Shown in pieces: positions 1-7,600 of a stretch of DNA of 24,706 bases. The stretch is taken from positions 1 to 24,706 of IMG/VR virus record IMGVR_UViG_3300022202_000006; one strand, 5' to 3'. Both the position numbers and the translations under genes were made by a program. This DNA is from a virus. The notes beneath the pieces are model-generated. The model was given only the letters and a program-made list of their open reading frames with translations, was not told where the DNA came from and searched no databases. The stretch's first letter is position 1. Each line of letters opens with the position of its first letter.

Positions 1-41
1 ATAAACGTAATGAGTTTTAATAAAAGAGTGAAGGTACAATC

Positions 42-932
42 ATGAAAATTATCAAACCAAGTGTAGAGTTTTTAGGCGCAGTACCAACTGATTATGAAGG
101 TGCTGTTAAGTTCATCGAGATGGCCGGACGCACTTGCTATAAGTCTGAAAGTAAAATCTCAGCAGACAGTGCTGAGAAGTTTGTTAAGAAATTAATCAGT
201 GCTCGACCATCTCCACATCTTGCCATGGTAGAGCATTCGAATTTTGTTGTTTATTTGACAGGAAACAGTACAGCTAATATTCCTTATCTAGAAGGATCTA
301 CTGGCAAGTATTTAAACTATTTCAAAAAGCATATAGGAGGAAACCTAACTGCATGGTACTACAGGTTCATGTCGGCAAGATCTAAAAAATCTATACCTTT
401 ATATTTTTACCCATTCTATGAGAAATATAAACAACTTTTCAACTTACCAGATACGGATATACCGAGTAATCAGTGGGTAGCGTACAGCTCTATGCACATA
501 CCAGACCGACTTCAAAGATATTCAGTAAAATTCATCTGTGATCGGGGAGTATCCCATGAGCTCGTGAGGCATCGTCCTTGCTCCTTCGCCCAAGAGTCAA
601 CTAGGTACGTGAACTATTCAAGTAAAGACATGGAGTTTATAGAGCCTGCTGGATTTGTGAATTGGTCATGGGCTGCCAAAAATATATTTAAAGTTGATTG
701 CAAATCAAGTGAGTTGCTATATAAAGCAGCAACATTTGTAGGCCTATCTCCCCAACAAGCCCGTGCTGTCCTTCCTAATGCTCTCAAGACGGAAGTTATT
801 GTTACCGCCGATCTTGAGGAATGGGTCCATATTTTTAAACTGAGATGTCACAAGTCTGCCCATCCTGATTTTGTACGACTCGCTGTGCAGCTAAGGGACA
901 AGTTTATAGAAGAAGAATTGATCCAGCAGTAG
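42..932 (+). CDS. thyX: Flavin-dependent thymidylate synthase ThyX
   Basis: ThyX makes dTMP from dUMP using methylenetetrahydrofolate, FAD and NADPH; phages use it to supply thymidylate for DNA replication. The 296-aa product carries the ThyX signature RHRx7S, seen as RHRPCSFAQES at residues 176-186, followed by TRY. The C-terminal part has the family pattern of an ARAVLP stretch (about 240-245), then T..VIVTADLEEWVHIFKLR (about 250-268). The length is slightly above the usual 220-270 aa, with an insertion around residues 85-145 before the signature. The ATG at 42 is preceded by GTGAAGG about 8 bases upstream. It is the first gene of the plus-strand block and may be preceded by co-transcribed genes outside the window. 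Nothing in the sequence suggests it is inactive. Confidence 0.95.
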   Translation: MKIIKPSVEFLGAVPTDYEGAVKFIEMAGRTCYKSESKISADSAEKFVKKLISARPSPHLAMVEHSNFVVYLTGNSTANIPYLEGSTGKYLNYFKKHIGGNLTAWYYRFMSARSKKSIPLYFYPFYEKYKQLFNLPDTDIPSNQWVAYSSMHIPDRLQRYSVKFICDRGVSHELVRHRPCSFAQESTRYVNYSSKDMEFIEPAGFVNWSWAAKNIFKVDCKSSELLYKAATFVGLSPQQARAVLPNALKTEVIVTADLEEWVHIFKLRCHKSAHPDFVRLAVQLRDKFIEEELIQQ

Positions 933-962
933 AAGATACAACCTTAAGATGGGAGTAATCTG

Positions 963-1145
963 ATGACTAAGAAAGAATTGATAGAGGCATTGGATCCATT
1001 TGAGGATGGCGAAGACATTGTTTGCGATGTTGACTCAGGTGGTGGCGGATGGGGTTATGGTGCTATAGAAGAGGTAAAGATAATAGCAGGAAAAGCTGTA
1101 ATTGTGTTTGGTGATGGTTGCCCATTCGACTCCGAGCTTGAGTGA
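963..1145 (+). CDS. Small acidic phage protein, function unknown
   Basis: This 60-aa acidic protein begins MTKKELIEALDPFEDGEDIV and has a Gly-rich middle (SGGGGWGYG, about residues 25-33), then strands ending VIVFGDGC. The N-terminal pattern (a KELIEAL helix, an acidic loop, then an alternating V/I strand) resembles small phage proteins of unknown role that begin MTVKELIEAL; this is recognised by eye only. The ATG at 963 follows GGGAGTAATCTG, a plausible ribosome binding site. Its TGA stop overlaps a possible GTG start (1142) of the next reading frame, but the next gene more likely starts at 1181. It sits just after thyX in the same direction. No function can be given. Confidence 0.7.
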   Translation: MTKKELIEALDPFEDGEDIVCDVDSGGGGWGYGAIEEVKIIAGKAVIVFGDGCPFDSELE

Positions 1146-1180
1146 CCGATATACAATTGAACTTCAAAAAGAGGTTACCG

Positions 1181-1897
1181 ATGAACAATAAATACTTCAA
1201 CGACATAGTACGAAACAGGCTTGATACTTGCAAGGGTATTCTCACCAAGAAAAATGAGGAGTACTCAAGTGACACTGATCGGCTGCATAATTTCAAGGTA
1301 GCTGCCAGAACGAACAATACTACCCCTGAGCTGGCTCTGTGGGGAATGTATACCAAACACCTCGTCTCGGTTATGGACCTCAAGGACAGCCCAGAAACTG
1401 CCACCAAGGAGCTCCTTGCTGAGAAGATCACTGATTCGATAAATTACCACCTGCTCCTTGAGGCTTTGTTACAGGAGAGGATTACGCCTAAGCATGTTGG
1501 TACCATAACAGCAGAGGGTAACTACACTACACCGAAAGATCGCTACGATCTTACAGATCAAAAATACATTGACTTGGCTCTCGAAGAAGCAACCAAAATA
1601 GCTACTGTTTTGTGGGGAGTTAGATTTAAAAAGTCACATCCAGAGTGGGAACCGCTTGATAACCTTCTGGGTGTATTGGCTCAAATCAGTAGTATGGTTG
1701 TTGATATGGTTAGAGTTAAGTCAGCTTCTGTCGAGGTCGATAAAAAAAGTTTATTACCCTGCCCGTTTTGTGGTGGTAAAGTAATAGGTCCAATAGCAGC
1801 AGATTCAGACTGGTGGATAGAGTGCTCGAACTGTGAAATTATAATGAGCAGGGATAGTAAACATCATCTTATGTCTGAATGGAATTCCCGACCATAA
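1181..1897 (+). CDS. Phage protein: helical domain plus Lar-like zinc ribbon
   Basis: I chose the ATG at 1181 (238 aa) because AAAGAGG lies 5 to 11 bases upstream; the frame is also open from a GTG at 1142 (251 aa) with no good site. Residues 1-100 are helical, with a KKNEEYSSDTDRLHNF segment and later EKITDSINYHLL. This recalls phage nucleotide-modification-associated (DUF1599-like) or MazG-like all-alpha proteins, but the match is weak. The last 45 residues form a zinc ribbon: CPFCGG (194-199) and CSNC (215-218), ending in EWNSRP. This is the layout of Lar-family restriction-alleviation proteins, which normally stand alone at about 60-90 aa. The final codons CGA CCA TAA belong to a short sequence that recurs at 4646. 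The C-terminal call is fairly secure; the overall function is inference. Confidence 0.75.
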   Translation: MNNKYFNDIVRNRLDTCKGILTKKNEEYSSDTDRLHNFKVAARTNNTTPELALWGMYTKHLVSVMDLKDSPETATKELLAEKITDSINYHLLLEALLQERITPKHVGTITAEGNYTTPKDRYDLTDQKYIDLALEEATKIATVLWGVRFKKSHPEWEPLDNLLGVLAQISSMVVDMVRVKSASVEVDKKSLLPCPFCGGKVIGPIAADSDWWIECSNCEIIMSRDSKHHLMSEWNSRP

Positions 1898-1923
1898 AAC
1901 CCTAAACCAAGTAGGAGAACATC

Positions 1924-2502
1924 GTGGAAAAATCAATAGCGCTTATGAGAAAACTTTTATCAGGAGATGTTAAGGTAGTTATATACAGAGGGCCGTATAC
2001 AGCTGCACCATTACAAGATGACATAATTTTAAAAGCTTCGGTTAAGTTTAAAGAGGTGAGCAATGCACGGTTCAAAACCACTTGTAATGTTGTAGCTGAT
2101 GTCTTGATAACTTCTACCGTAAGAAATTCCAGAATTAAATTTGTGTCAGAATGTGGCAAGGTAATCTGTGAATATATGGGACATAAGCTAGATACAAATG
2201 CTACACAGTTTTGCGCAGGCAATGAATTTACTATACATAATATAAGTGTAGAACTAGATGGCCCTCTTCAAGGGGTGGAGGACTATACAGACCCAATACC
2301 TGTTGAGAGGCCTAAAGACGAAGAAATCTATCAAACTATAATCAGGAAAATGCGGGAGGGAATACTAGAAGAGACCAACCAGGTTGATAGAGCTGCCCGT
2401 GTAGCAGAATTGCATGAGTTTTTGCTTACTATGGATCTTGAAAAACCCTGTAAAAAATCTATATGGGAAAGATACTGCAAAAGTTATTTAACGAATAAAT
2501 AG
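1924..2502 (+). CDS. Tandem paralogue 1, function unknown
   Basis: A 192-aa protein starting at GTG 1924, 7 bases after AGGAGAACATC. It has no family I recognise. The N-terminal two thirds are probably beta-rich, with VKVVIYRGPYT and IKFVSECGKVICEYMG segments. The last 65 residues are charged and helical, ending in a conserved VDRAARVAELHEF segment and SIWERYCKSYLTNK. The next gene has the same layout: related N-terminal segments (VKVVMYIGPY, LKFVTELGYVIADFAG) and an almost identical C-terminus. The two therefore arose by duplication. Only 9 bases separate this stop from the next GTG start, so they are co-transcribed. Confidence 0.8.
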   Translation: MEKSIALMRKLLSGDVKVVIYRGPYTAAPLQDDIILKASVKFKEVSNARFKTTCNVVADVLITSTVRNSRIKFVSECGKVICEYMGHKLDTNATQFCAGNEFTIHNISVELDGPLQGVEDYTDPIPVERPKDEEIYQTIIRKMREGILEETNQVDRAARVAELHEFLLTMDLEKPCKKSIWERYCKSYLTNK

Positions 2503-2515
2503 GAGAACATTGTGG
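2383..2515 (+). repeat. Direct repeat, copy 1 (3' end of paralogue 1)
   Basis: About 133 bases from GTTGATAGAGCTGCCCGT to the GTG start of the next gene. They recur at 2959-3091 with only three or so substitutions in the aligned core (CCC/CCT, TAT/TGT and the base before GTG), before the copies diverge after the start codon. The repeat includes the coding 3' end, the stop codon and the ribosome binding site of the gene that follows. Confidence 0.9.
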
Positions 2516-3078
2516 AAAAATCATTAAAACTTCTTAGAAAATGTTTTAGGAATCCTGTCAAAGTAGTTATGTACATAGGCCCATATGCATCTACTCTTTC
2601 AACTGACCGTATAGTGGCTGAAACTACAGCGCAGTTTGAGGAAGGTGCTCCTGGAAAATTTTCTATTAACAAACCTATGATATTTAAATCTACGAAAGAT
2701 TCACATATCTCAAAAGTTAGGTTGAAATTTGTAACAGAGTTAGGCTATGTAATAGCTGACTTTGCTGGAGAGGTTTTTATATGTGGTAGTGGTGTTATAT
2801 ATAACAAGGGCAAGGTTATTTTTGACAGTGCCGATATTGCACTAAATGACCCAATCATAGGTGTAGAAGAGTACAAGGTAGAAGATTCTAAAGACGAAGA
2901 AATCTCTCAAACTATACTCAGTAAAATGAAAAAGGGGATTCTGAGAGAGAATAACCTGGTTGATAGAGCTGCCCGTGTAGCAGAATTGCATGAGTTTTTG
3001 CTTACTATGGATCTTGAAAAACCTTGTAAAAAATCTATATGGGAAAGATACTGCAAAAGTTGTTTAACGAATAAATAG
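2512..3078 (+). CDS. Tandem paralogue 2, function unknown
   Basis: A 188-aa protein, paralogue of the preceding gene, with the same GTG start context (TAGGAGAACATTGTGGAAAAA). The N-terminal part has diverged strongly from its partner but keeps VKVVMYIGPYAS and the LKFVTELGYVIADFAGEV strand pair. The C-terminal 40 residues are the same except for a Tyr-to-Cys change near the end (KSCLTNK). No known domain is recognised. The pattern of a diverged front and an identical back could mean a shared docking or oligomerisation tail with a variable head, or recent gene conversion at the 3' end. Confidence 0.8.
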   Translation: MEKSLKLLRKCFRNPVKVVMYIGPYASTLSTDRIVAETTAQFEEGAPGKFSINKPMIFKSTKDSHISKVRLKFVTELGYVIADFAGEVFICGSGVIYNKGKVIFDSADIALNDPIIGVEEYKVEDSKDEEISQTILSKMKKGILRENNLVDRAARVAELHEFLLTMDLEKPCKKSIWERYCKSCLTNK

Positions 3079-3091
3079 GAGAACATGGTGA
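2959..3091 (+). repeat. Direct repeat, copy 2 (3' end of paralogue 2)
   Basis: Second copy of the 133-base repeat, offset 576 bases from the first. It ends at the start of the phospholipase-like gene. There the base before GTG is G, which creates ATG GTG, so that gene can start at the new ATG. Homologous recombination between the two copies would delete exactly one paralogue. Confidence 0.9.
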
Positions 3092-3522
3092 AGCAGATAA
3101 AAGTAAAAATAGATGGCATAACTCTCTACGCACCAAAGGGGTACTTTTCTCCAAAAGAAGTTCGTGATTGTTGCGGAGCAGGTCGCGGTATGGGAGAAAT
3201 CTTGGTGCCAGATACTATCTTTGGGGTGAGGATTTCTCGTGCTTGCCACATCCATGACCATGCATGGGACGTAGCCTCAGAAGAAGATTTCACATTTACC
3301 AACTTTATGTTTCTCGCCAACATAATGATACTCATTTGGCACGGCTCGAATAGTAAGATCATGTACTGGATCAGATCATATCGGGCCATGACATACTTCA
3401 ACGCAGTCCAGGTTGTAGGTAAAAAACACTTCATGGTTATGAAGGCAGCACAGCGAAGGGCCAAGAAAGCAGCTGCAGCCAGAAGTCCAGATTACTTTGG
3501 GTCAACAGGATCTGCTAATTAA
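3085..3522 (+). CDS. Phospholipase A2-like HD-motif phage protein
   Basis: A 145-aa protein. It has a Cys pair (CCGAGRGMGE, Cys29-Cys30), then VPDTIFGVRISRACHIHDHA (residues 41-60), then an acidic stretch and a helix (FTNFMFLANIMILI). The arrangement Cys-x2-His-Asp with a preceding CC and Gly-rich loop resembles the PLA2 catalytic helix (C..HD..Y). It also resembles a group of phage proteins with PDTIYG...ACNIHDY...D..FL.NM that I recall from other genomes. Here Tyr is replaced by Trp61. The C-terminus is Lys/Ala-rich and probably disordered. There is no signal peptide. ATG 3085 is used, 8 bases after TAGGAGAAC; GTG 3088 is an alternative. A PLA2 fold is probable; lipase activity and role (lysis, entry) are inference. 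Confidence 0.65.
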   Translation: MVKQIKVKIDGITLYAPKGYFSPKEVRDCCGAGRGMGEILVPDTIFGVRISRACHIHDHAWDVASEEDFTFTNFMFLANIMILIWHGSNSKIMYWIRSYRAMTYFNAVQVVGKKHFMVMKAAQRRAKKAAAARSPDYFGSTGSAN

Positions 3523-3535
3523 AAAGGAGAACCCG

Positions 3536-3772
3536 ATGTCAGCGGCCGACAGAGATATTACAGCAATAAAATGGAATAAGCTTTCTACCAGGCTGCCTCC
3601 TACTAGAGACAAATATTATATATTCGGAGGCTATGACACTGAAGGTGCTTTTGTTTTTAATAAATACCATTACGCGACTAATGGCACAATCAATGGATGG
3701 TCTGTTGCTTGTGCCATCAGGAACGGAGTTATTTGGTGGTGTGACTTAAAAGGTCCTACTATTGATCATTGA
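3536..3772 (+). CDS. Small phage protein, DUF551-like pattern
   Basis: The ATG at 3536 is chosen (78 aa) because AAAAAGGAGAACCCG lies directly upstream. The frame extends back to an ATG at 3497 inside the preceding gene, but without a site. The sequence WNKLSTRLPPTRDKYYIFGG, followed by Y..ATNGTINGW and NGVIWWCDLKGP, follows the order of DUF551-type phage proteins (W...LP...YY.......W......WW.L..P). The match is visual and not strong. Its TGA stop overlaps the first bases of the intergenic repeat at 3771. Function unknown. Confidence 0.7.
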   Translation: MSAADRDITAIKWNKLSTRLPPTRDKYYIFGGYDTEGAFVFNKYHYATNGTINGWSVACAIRNGVIWWCDLKGPTIDH

Positions 3773-3796
3773 CCATAAACCAGAATCTAATACTTA
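3771..3796 (+). repeat. Intergenic cassette repeat, copy A
   Basis: Reads GACCATAAAC, then GAATCT, then TACTTA with short gaps. It matches the copy at 4647-4672 at 22 of 26 positions without gaps. It overlaps the stop codon of the gene at 3536 and ends just before the AAAAAGGAG ribosome binding site of the gene at 3812. Confidence 0.75.
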
Positions 3797-3811
3797 AAAA
3801 GGAGAATATTT

Positions 3812-4063
3812 GTGAAGAACTATATAACTATACAAGGTAGTCTTCTGAGAGTAAAAGCAACACCTATGGATCAACGTACCGCTGACTGCTTGTTTGGTAA
3901 TAGATGGATCAACCGCAAAGCAAACAGACCAGGGTATTTTATAAAACACCTTAGTGGGTTTACTGAATGGCTACCCTCTAAATGGTTCGATAAACATTAT
4001 GGTGAGGTAAAACGCATTAACCTTTATAGAGGACATACACCTGAAGGGTGCCGTCTATATTAA
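3812..4063 (+). CDS. Small basic phage protein, function unknown
   Basis: An 83-aa protein from GTG 3812, 8 bases after AAAAAGGAG. It has VKATPMDQRTADCLFGNRW near the start and then GYFIKHLSGFTEWLPSKWFD. This order (V.A.PM...., GY.V.Y..G...W.P...F...Y) resembles a widespread small phage protein of unknown function, typically 80-110 aa. It stands alone between two copies of the intergenic repeat (A at 3771 and B at 4069), like a gene cassette. There is no signal peptide or membrane segment. No enzymatic role can be inferred. Confidence 0.75.
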   Translation: MKNYITIQGSLLRVKATPMDQRTADCLFGNRWINRKANRPGYFIKHLSGFTEWLPSKWFDKHYGEVKRINLYRGHTPEGCRLY

Positions 4064-4068
4064 CTATT

Positions 4069-4094
4069 TCTGATAAACCGGAATCTAAAGACTA
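4069..4094 (+). repeat. Intergenic cassette repeat, copy B
   Basis: Shares ATAAACC and GAATCTAA with copy A at the same spacing; the 5' GACC and the 3' TACTTA are degraded. It lies between the stop at 4063 and the AGAGGAAAG ribosome binding site of the ligase-like gene. Confidence 0.6.
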
Positions 4095-4108
4095 AAGAGG
4101 AAAGTAAA

Positions 4109-4645
4109 ATGATTGTAGAATTCAAAGCCTGGGAAAAGATCCCAAGAACAAACCCTTTTACAGTAACCATTACTGAGAAAATCAATGGGACCAATGCATG
4201 TGTTATAGTAAAAGAAGGTGAAGTAGTAGGCATTCAATCACGTAAACGGTTAATTACTCCTGAATCAGATAACTTCGGTTTCGCCGCTTGGGTATTGGAG
4301 AACGAACAAGATATATCTAAGCTTGGAGACGGTTATCATTATGGGGAATGGGCTGGTCCAGGTATACAAAAAAATCATCACCAACTTGACAAGAAAAGAT
4401 TTTTCCTTTTTAATACATTTAGATGGAACAACGACAACCCGAACCGGCCAAGTTGTTGCGATGTAGTACCTATTTTATTCCAAGGTCAGATCAAAGCAAA
4501 TACAATAGAACAAATTCTTATCCAATTAAAGCATTCCGCAAAAGAAGGAGAGATTCCTGAAGGTGTAGTAGTGTACTATCATACATTTAGATCGTACACC
4601 AAACATACCATAATCTCCCCCAATGGAAAATGGTGCAAGGATTAA
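4109..4645 (+). CDS. Minimal RNA/DNA ligase-type nucleotidyltransferase
   Basis: A 178-aa protein with the ordered motifs of the covalent nucleotidyltransferase (RNA ligase) fold. Motif I is EKINGTN with catalytic Lys24; motif Ia is SRKR (44-47); motif III is YHYGEWAGPGI (76-86); motif IIIa is RFFLFNTFRW (97-106); motif IV is PEGVVVYY (150-157); motif V is provided by Lys165 or Lys174. Such enzymes form a ligase-AMP intermediate and seal nicks in RNA or DNA. The protein is only the adenylation core: there is no C-terminal accessory domain as in T4 Rnl2, and motif I has Asn where KxDG is usual. ATG 4109 follows AGAGGAAAGTAAA. The stop codon overlaps the opposite-strand stop at TTAA. Polynucleotide ligase is likely; the RNA or DNA preference is unknown. 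Confidence 0.8.
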   Translation: MIVEFKAWEKIPRTNPFTVTITEKINGTNACVIVKEGEVVGIQSRKRLITPESDNFGFAAWVLENEQDISKLGDGYHYGEWAGPGIQKNHHQLDKKRFFLFNTFRWNNDNPNRPSCCDVVPILFQGQIKANTIEQILIQLKHSAKEGEIPEGVVVYYHTFRSYTKHTIISPNGKWCKD

Positions 4646-7600
4646 CGACCATAAACAGGAATCTCGTACTTAGAAGCAATTGAACGTTCTCTAAGTCCAG
4701 TGGTTCCAATCTCACCAAGAACAATTCTTCGCATGGCTGGTCGGATGTCTCGACCGGTCACTGCGAACCGAGGCATTTTCTTGTTGAACTTGCGAATGTC
4801 AGCAAGAGCAGATTCTGACCCCTCGCCTTCTATAATTGCCCGAGCTGCATCTCTGGTGAGTTTGCCGCGACGTTCAGATATCTGAGTAGACAGACCGCGA
4901 AGACTACGCTCTGATGCCTGAGCGCGGGATACTTCATCAGCGTTAAACCCAAGAGCAATCATTGCGATCTCATCCGGACCGATCTCAGCGTCATCAAGAA
5001 TCTTTTTACCTCTACCAGTCTTTAGCCCCTCAGTGGCTATGCGGTACGCTTTCAGGGTATCTCTTATAGGTTTAGGTGTGGCGGCCTCAAGACCTTTCAT
5101 GAAGTTCCCTTTATTCACCATCTCGTCATATCCCTGAGCCCAACCCTGCCCAACTGAGAAGATAGGTCCAAGCTGACTGGCTGCCCACCATGCTGCTAAA
5201 TTACGGCCATGGAGACCAGTAGGTGGTTCATTTTGAGCGCCATAGATATCAGCCAACCCAATCCTTCTAGACACGTCCGCTCCCAGCAATGTGGGTAAAC
5301 CTTTAGCTGCTACATCTCCTGCCGTTTTCCCAAAATTCTCCTGGAGCCAGTTGGTGAACATCAGCTGATAATCTTCCGGCTCGTCTTCATCTCCAAGCAC
5401 TGTGTTGAGAATTGCAAATATTGACTGAGAAAGAGGAAGTCCGAGTGATCCGGCCAATGCTCCGGTCATTCCCATGATCCCTACGAATTCTTTGGTAGCT
5501 GCCTTCTTTACCTCTGGAGTCTCACCTTTGATGGCATTTCGAAATAACAATGCCAACCGTATCCCTGTCATTATCCGGTAATGTTGGAACTGTAAAATTA
5601 CCCGGGACATTCCTCCTTGAAGAGCAGCACCTTTACCTTCTTTAGAATAGGAGTATAGTGTATCATTAACTACATCCGCGACATCTGACATTGTTTCAAA
5701 GAAATTCTTACCTTGTTTCTCAGACAGCTCCATAGTAGAGAGTACTGTTGCTTTTCGAGATGTAAGCTCAGAGAGACTCATAGGAAGCATGGCCAGGTTG
5801 AATGCTCTGTTTCGAAGACTCTTAGGATCCTTTCCCCTAGTCAATTCATATGCCTCATGTGCTGCCGAAATGTCCAGCAGGTTACGAGCCATGGACTCTC
5901 TCAAAGTGAGCAGCTGTTTTTGGTAAGGAGAGAGGGATTTAATCTGCTGAAGTATCTGCTCGTCTGAATATAGGCGATCTCCTATTGCCTTACCTTCTGA
6001 CTGTGGAGTAGTTCTATTCTCATCTGTGACAGTTGATCGAAGATTCTCATACACAAGATTTACTTCTGGATCAGAGAACATTGCATCCCTGGTAAATTTT
6101 CTAGTAAAAGACTCACCCACACCTTTAGCCATGGCTTTTGCTGCCTTGGCCGGACCATACTTTACCGCAAGTTTGGGGTATGTCAGTACTCCAAGCTGAC
6201 TCATTTGAACCAGTGCGATAGAGGGAGATGTCATATAGTATGCAGTACCGAGTTTGCCGAGAGTAGATGCCACTGGTCCAACCGATACGGTTTTCAATGC
6301 TTGAATTCGTGCACGAAGGTCATTTAGAATATGTCGATCCATTGTGACATCGGCACCTTTTTCTGACTTCTTCGTCTTGATGTCTTCTGACAAGCTACCA
6401 ATAACATCATCGATCTTTCTACCTTGCTCAGACCATGCAATGTTCGATGCATGCTTCTGCATATAATCAAGGTAACTCCGAAGCATATCCTCGGAGAACC
6501 CTTTAACATTTTTCCTTTGGATTGCATTCTTAAGAGAAGATGTCTCAGGCTGCCAGCGTAACCAAATCTGATTCATATCATTTATAGTTTCCTGGGCTCT
6601 TTGCTTGGCACTCTCTACAGCTTCAGGATCTGCCTGATCAACTTTAGCAAGATACTTCGACTCAACTGCGCTCGACAATTGACCCATTAACATCTGAGGG
6701 ATGGCAACAGCACCTTTCGGCTGCTTATCCTTAAAATCTTCTTTTATAGAATCTGGAGATACACCCTCTTCAAGAGCAGTGTCCTTGGCAGCATTTCTCT
6801 CAGATACCGACGTAAAATGCTTGACTTGGCGAAATCCTTCTTTATCTGTGTACTCAAGAATAAAGTCACCGACACGAGCCAGCGGCCAGTACGCACCTTG
6901 AAGATTATTAAATGATGCATCGAACTGAGCCATTAAGTCTTTTCTCAGATCAGATCCCTCTGGAGACGTAGCCTCAATGTAGGCTAGAAGATTATTCCTC
7001 TCACGAATTCGAACGCTTGCAATATGCTCAACTATACCAATATAAGCATCTTTGAGCTTTTCTGATTTCAGATCTTTGTATGCTTTCTGTGCCTGAGCGT
7101 AGGCTTGTGTATAAGATAATCCGGTAGCTTCCTGCATCTTTGTAGCTACCCATGACTTCTGAGCATTTTTTAATCTGTTACCAAGAGTACCTGTATTAGG
7201 TACCCAGTCCTGATTGTAAATATCTTCCCATGGTGTCATCCTATTAAATGAAGCTATGGCTGCCGCTCTGTTAAATGTATCCACCCCTACACTTGCTTTA
7301 GCAGCAGTCTCAACTATATCATGTTTAACTGCTGAGGTATCGACAATCTCTGTTTTAGCTGCCACCACTTCATCTAAATATCTGGCGAAATCTTTAATCT
7401 GATGGATGGTTTTACCAAACATCTGCACCAGTGTATTGAGTGGAGTTACAGATAACCACTTCGGTGCATGCTGTACATAAAGATCGTGTAGCTTTGATTT
7501 AGGATCTGATAAAGCAGCTGCTGCCTTTACCATTCTATCTTTTCCAGCCTTTAGGGTATCATCTACCGTGGCGAACAGTGCTTCAGGTTCTCCAGGTTGT

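Noticed and set aside
1-41. Possible partial copy of the cassette repeat (ATAAAC at the window edge)
   Set aside because: Only ATAAAC and an A/T-rich tail match; the window starts there, so the rest cannot be judged.
1063-1431. 122-aa minus-strand frame opposite the zinc-ribbon gene
   Set aside because: It has no ribosome binding site and overlaps two better-supported plus-strand genes. Its composition is that of a reverse-strand shadow.
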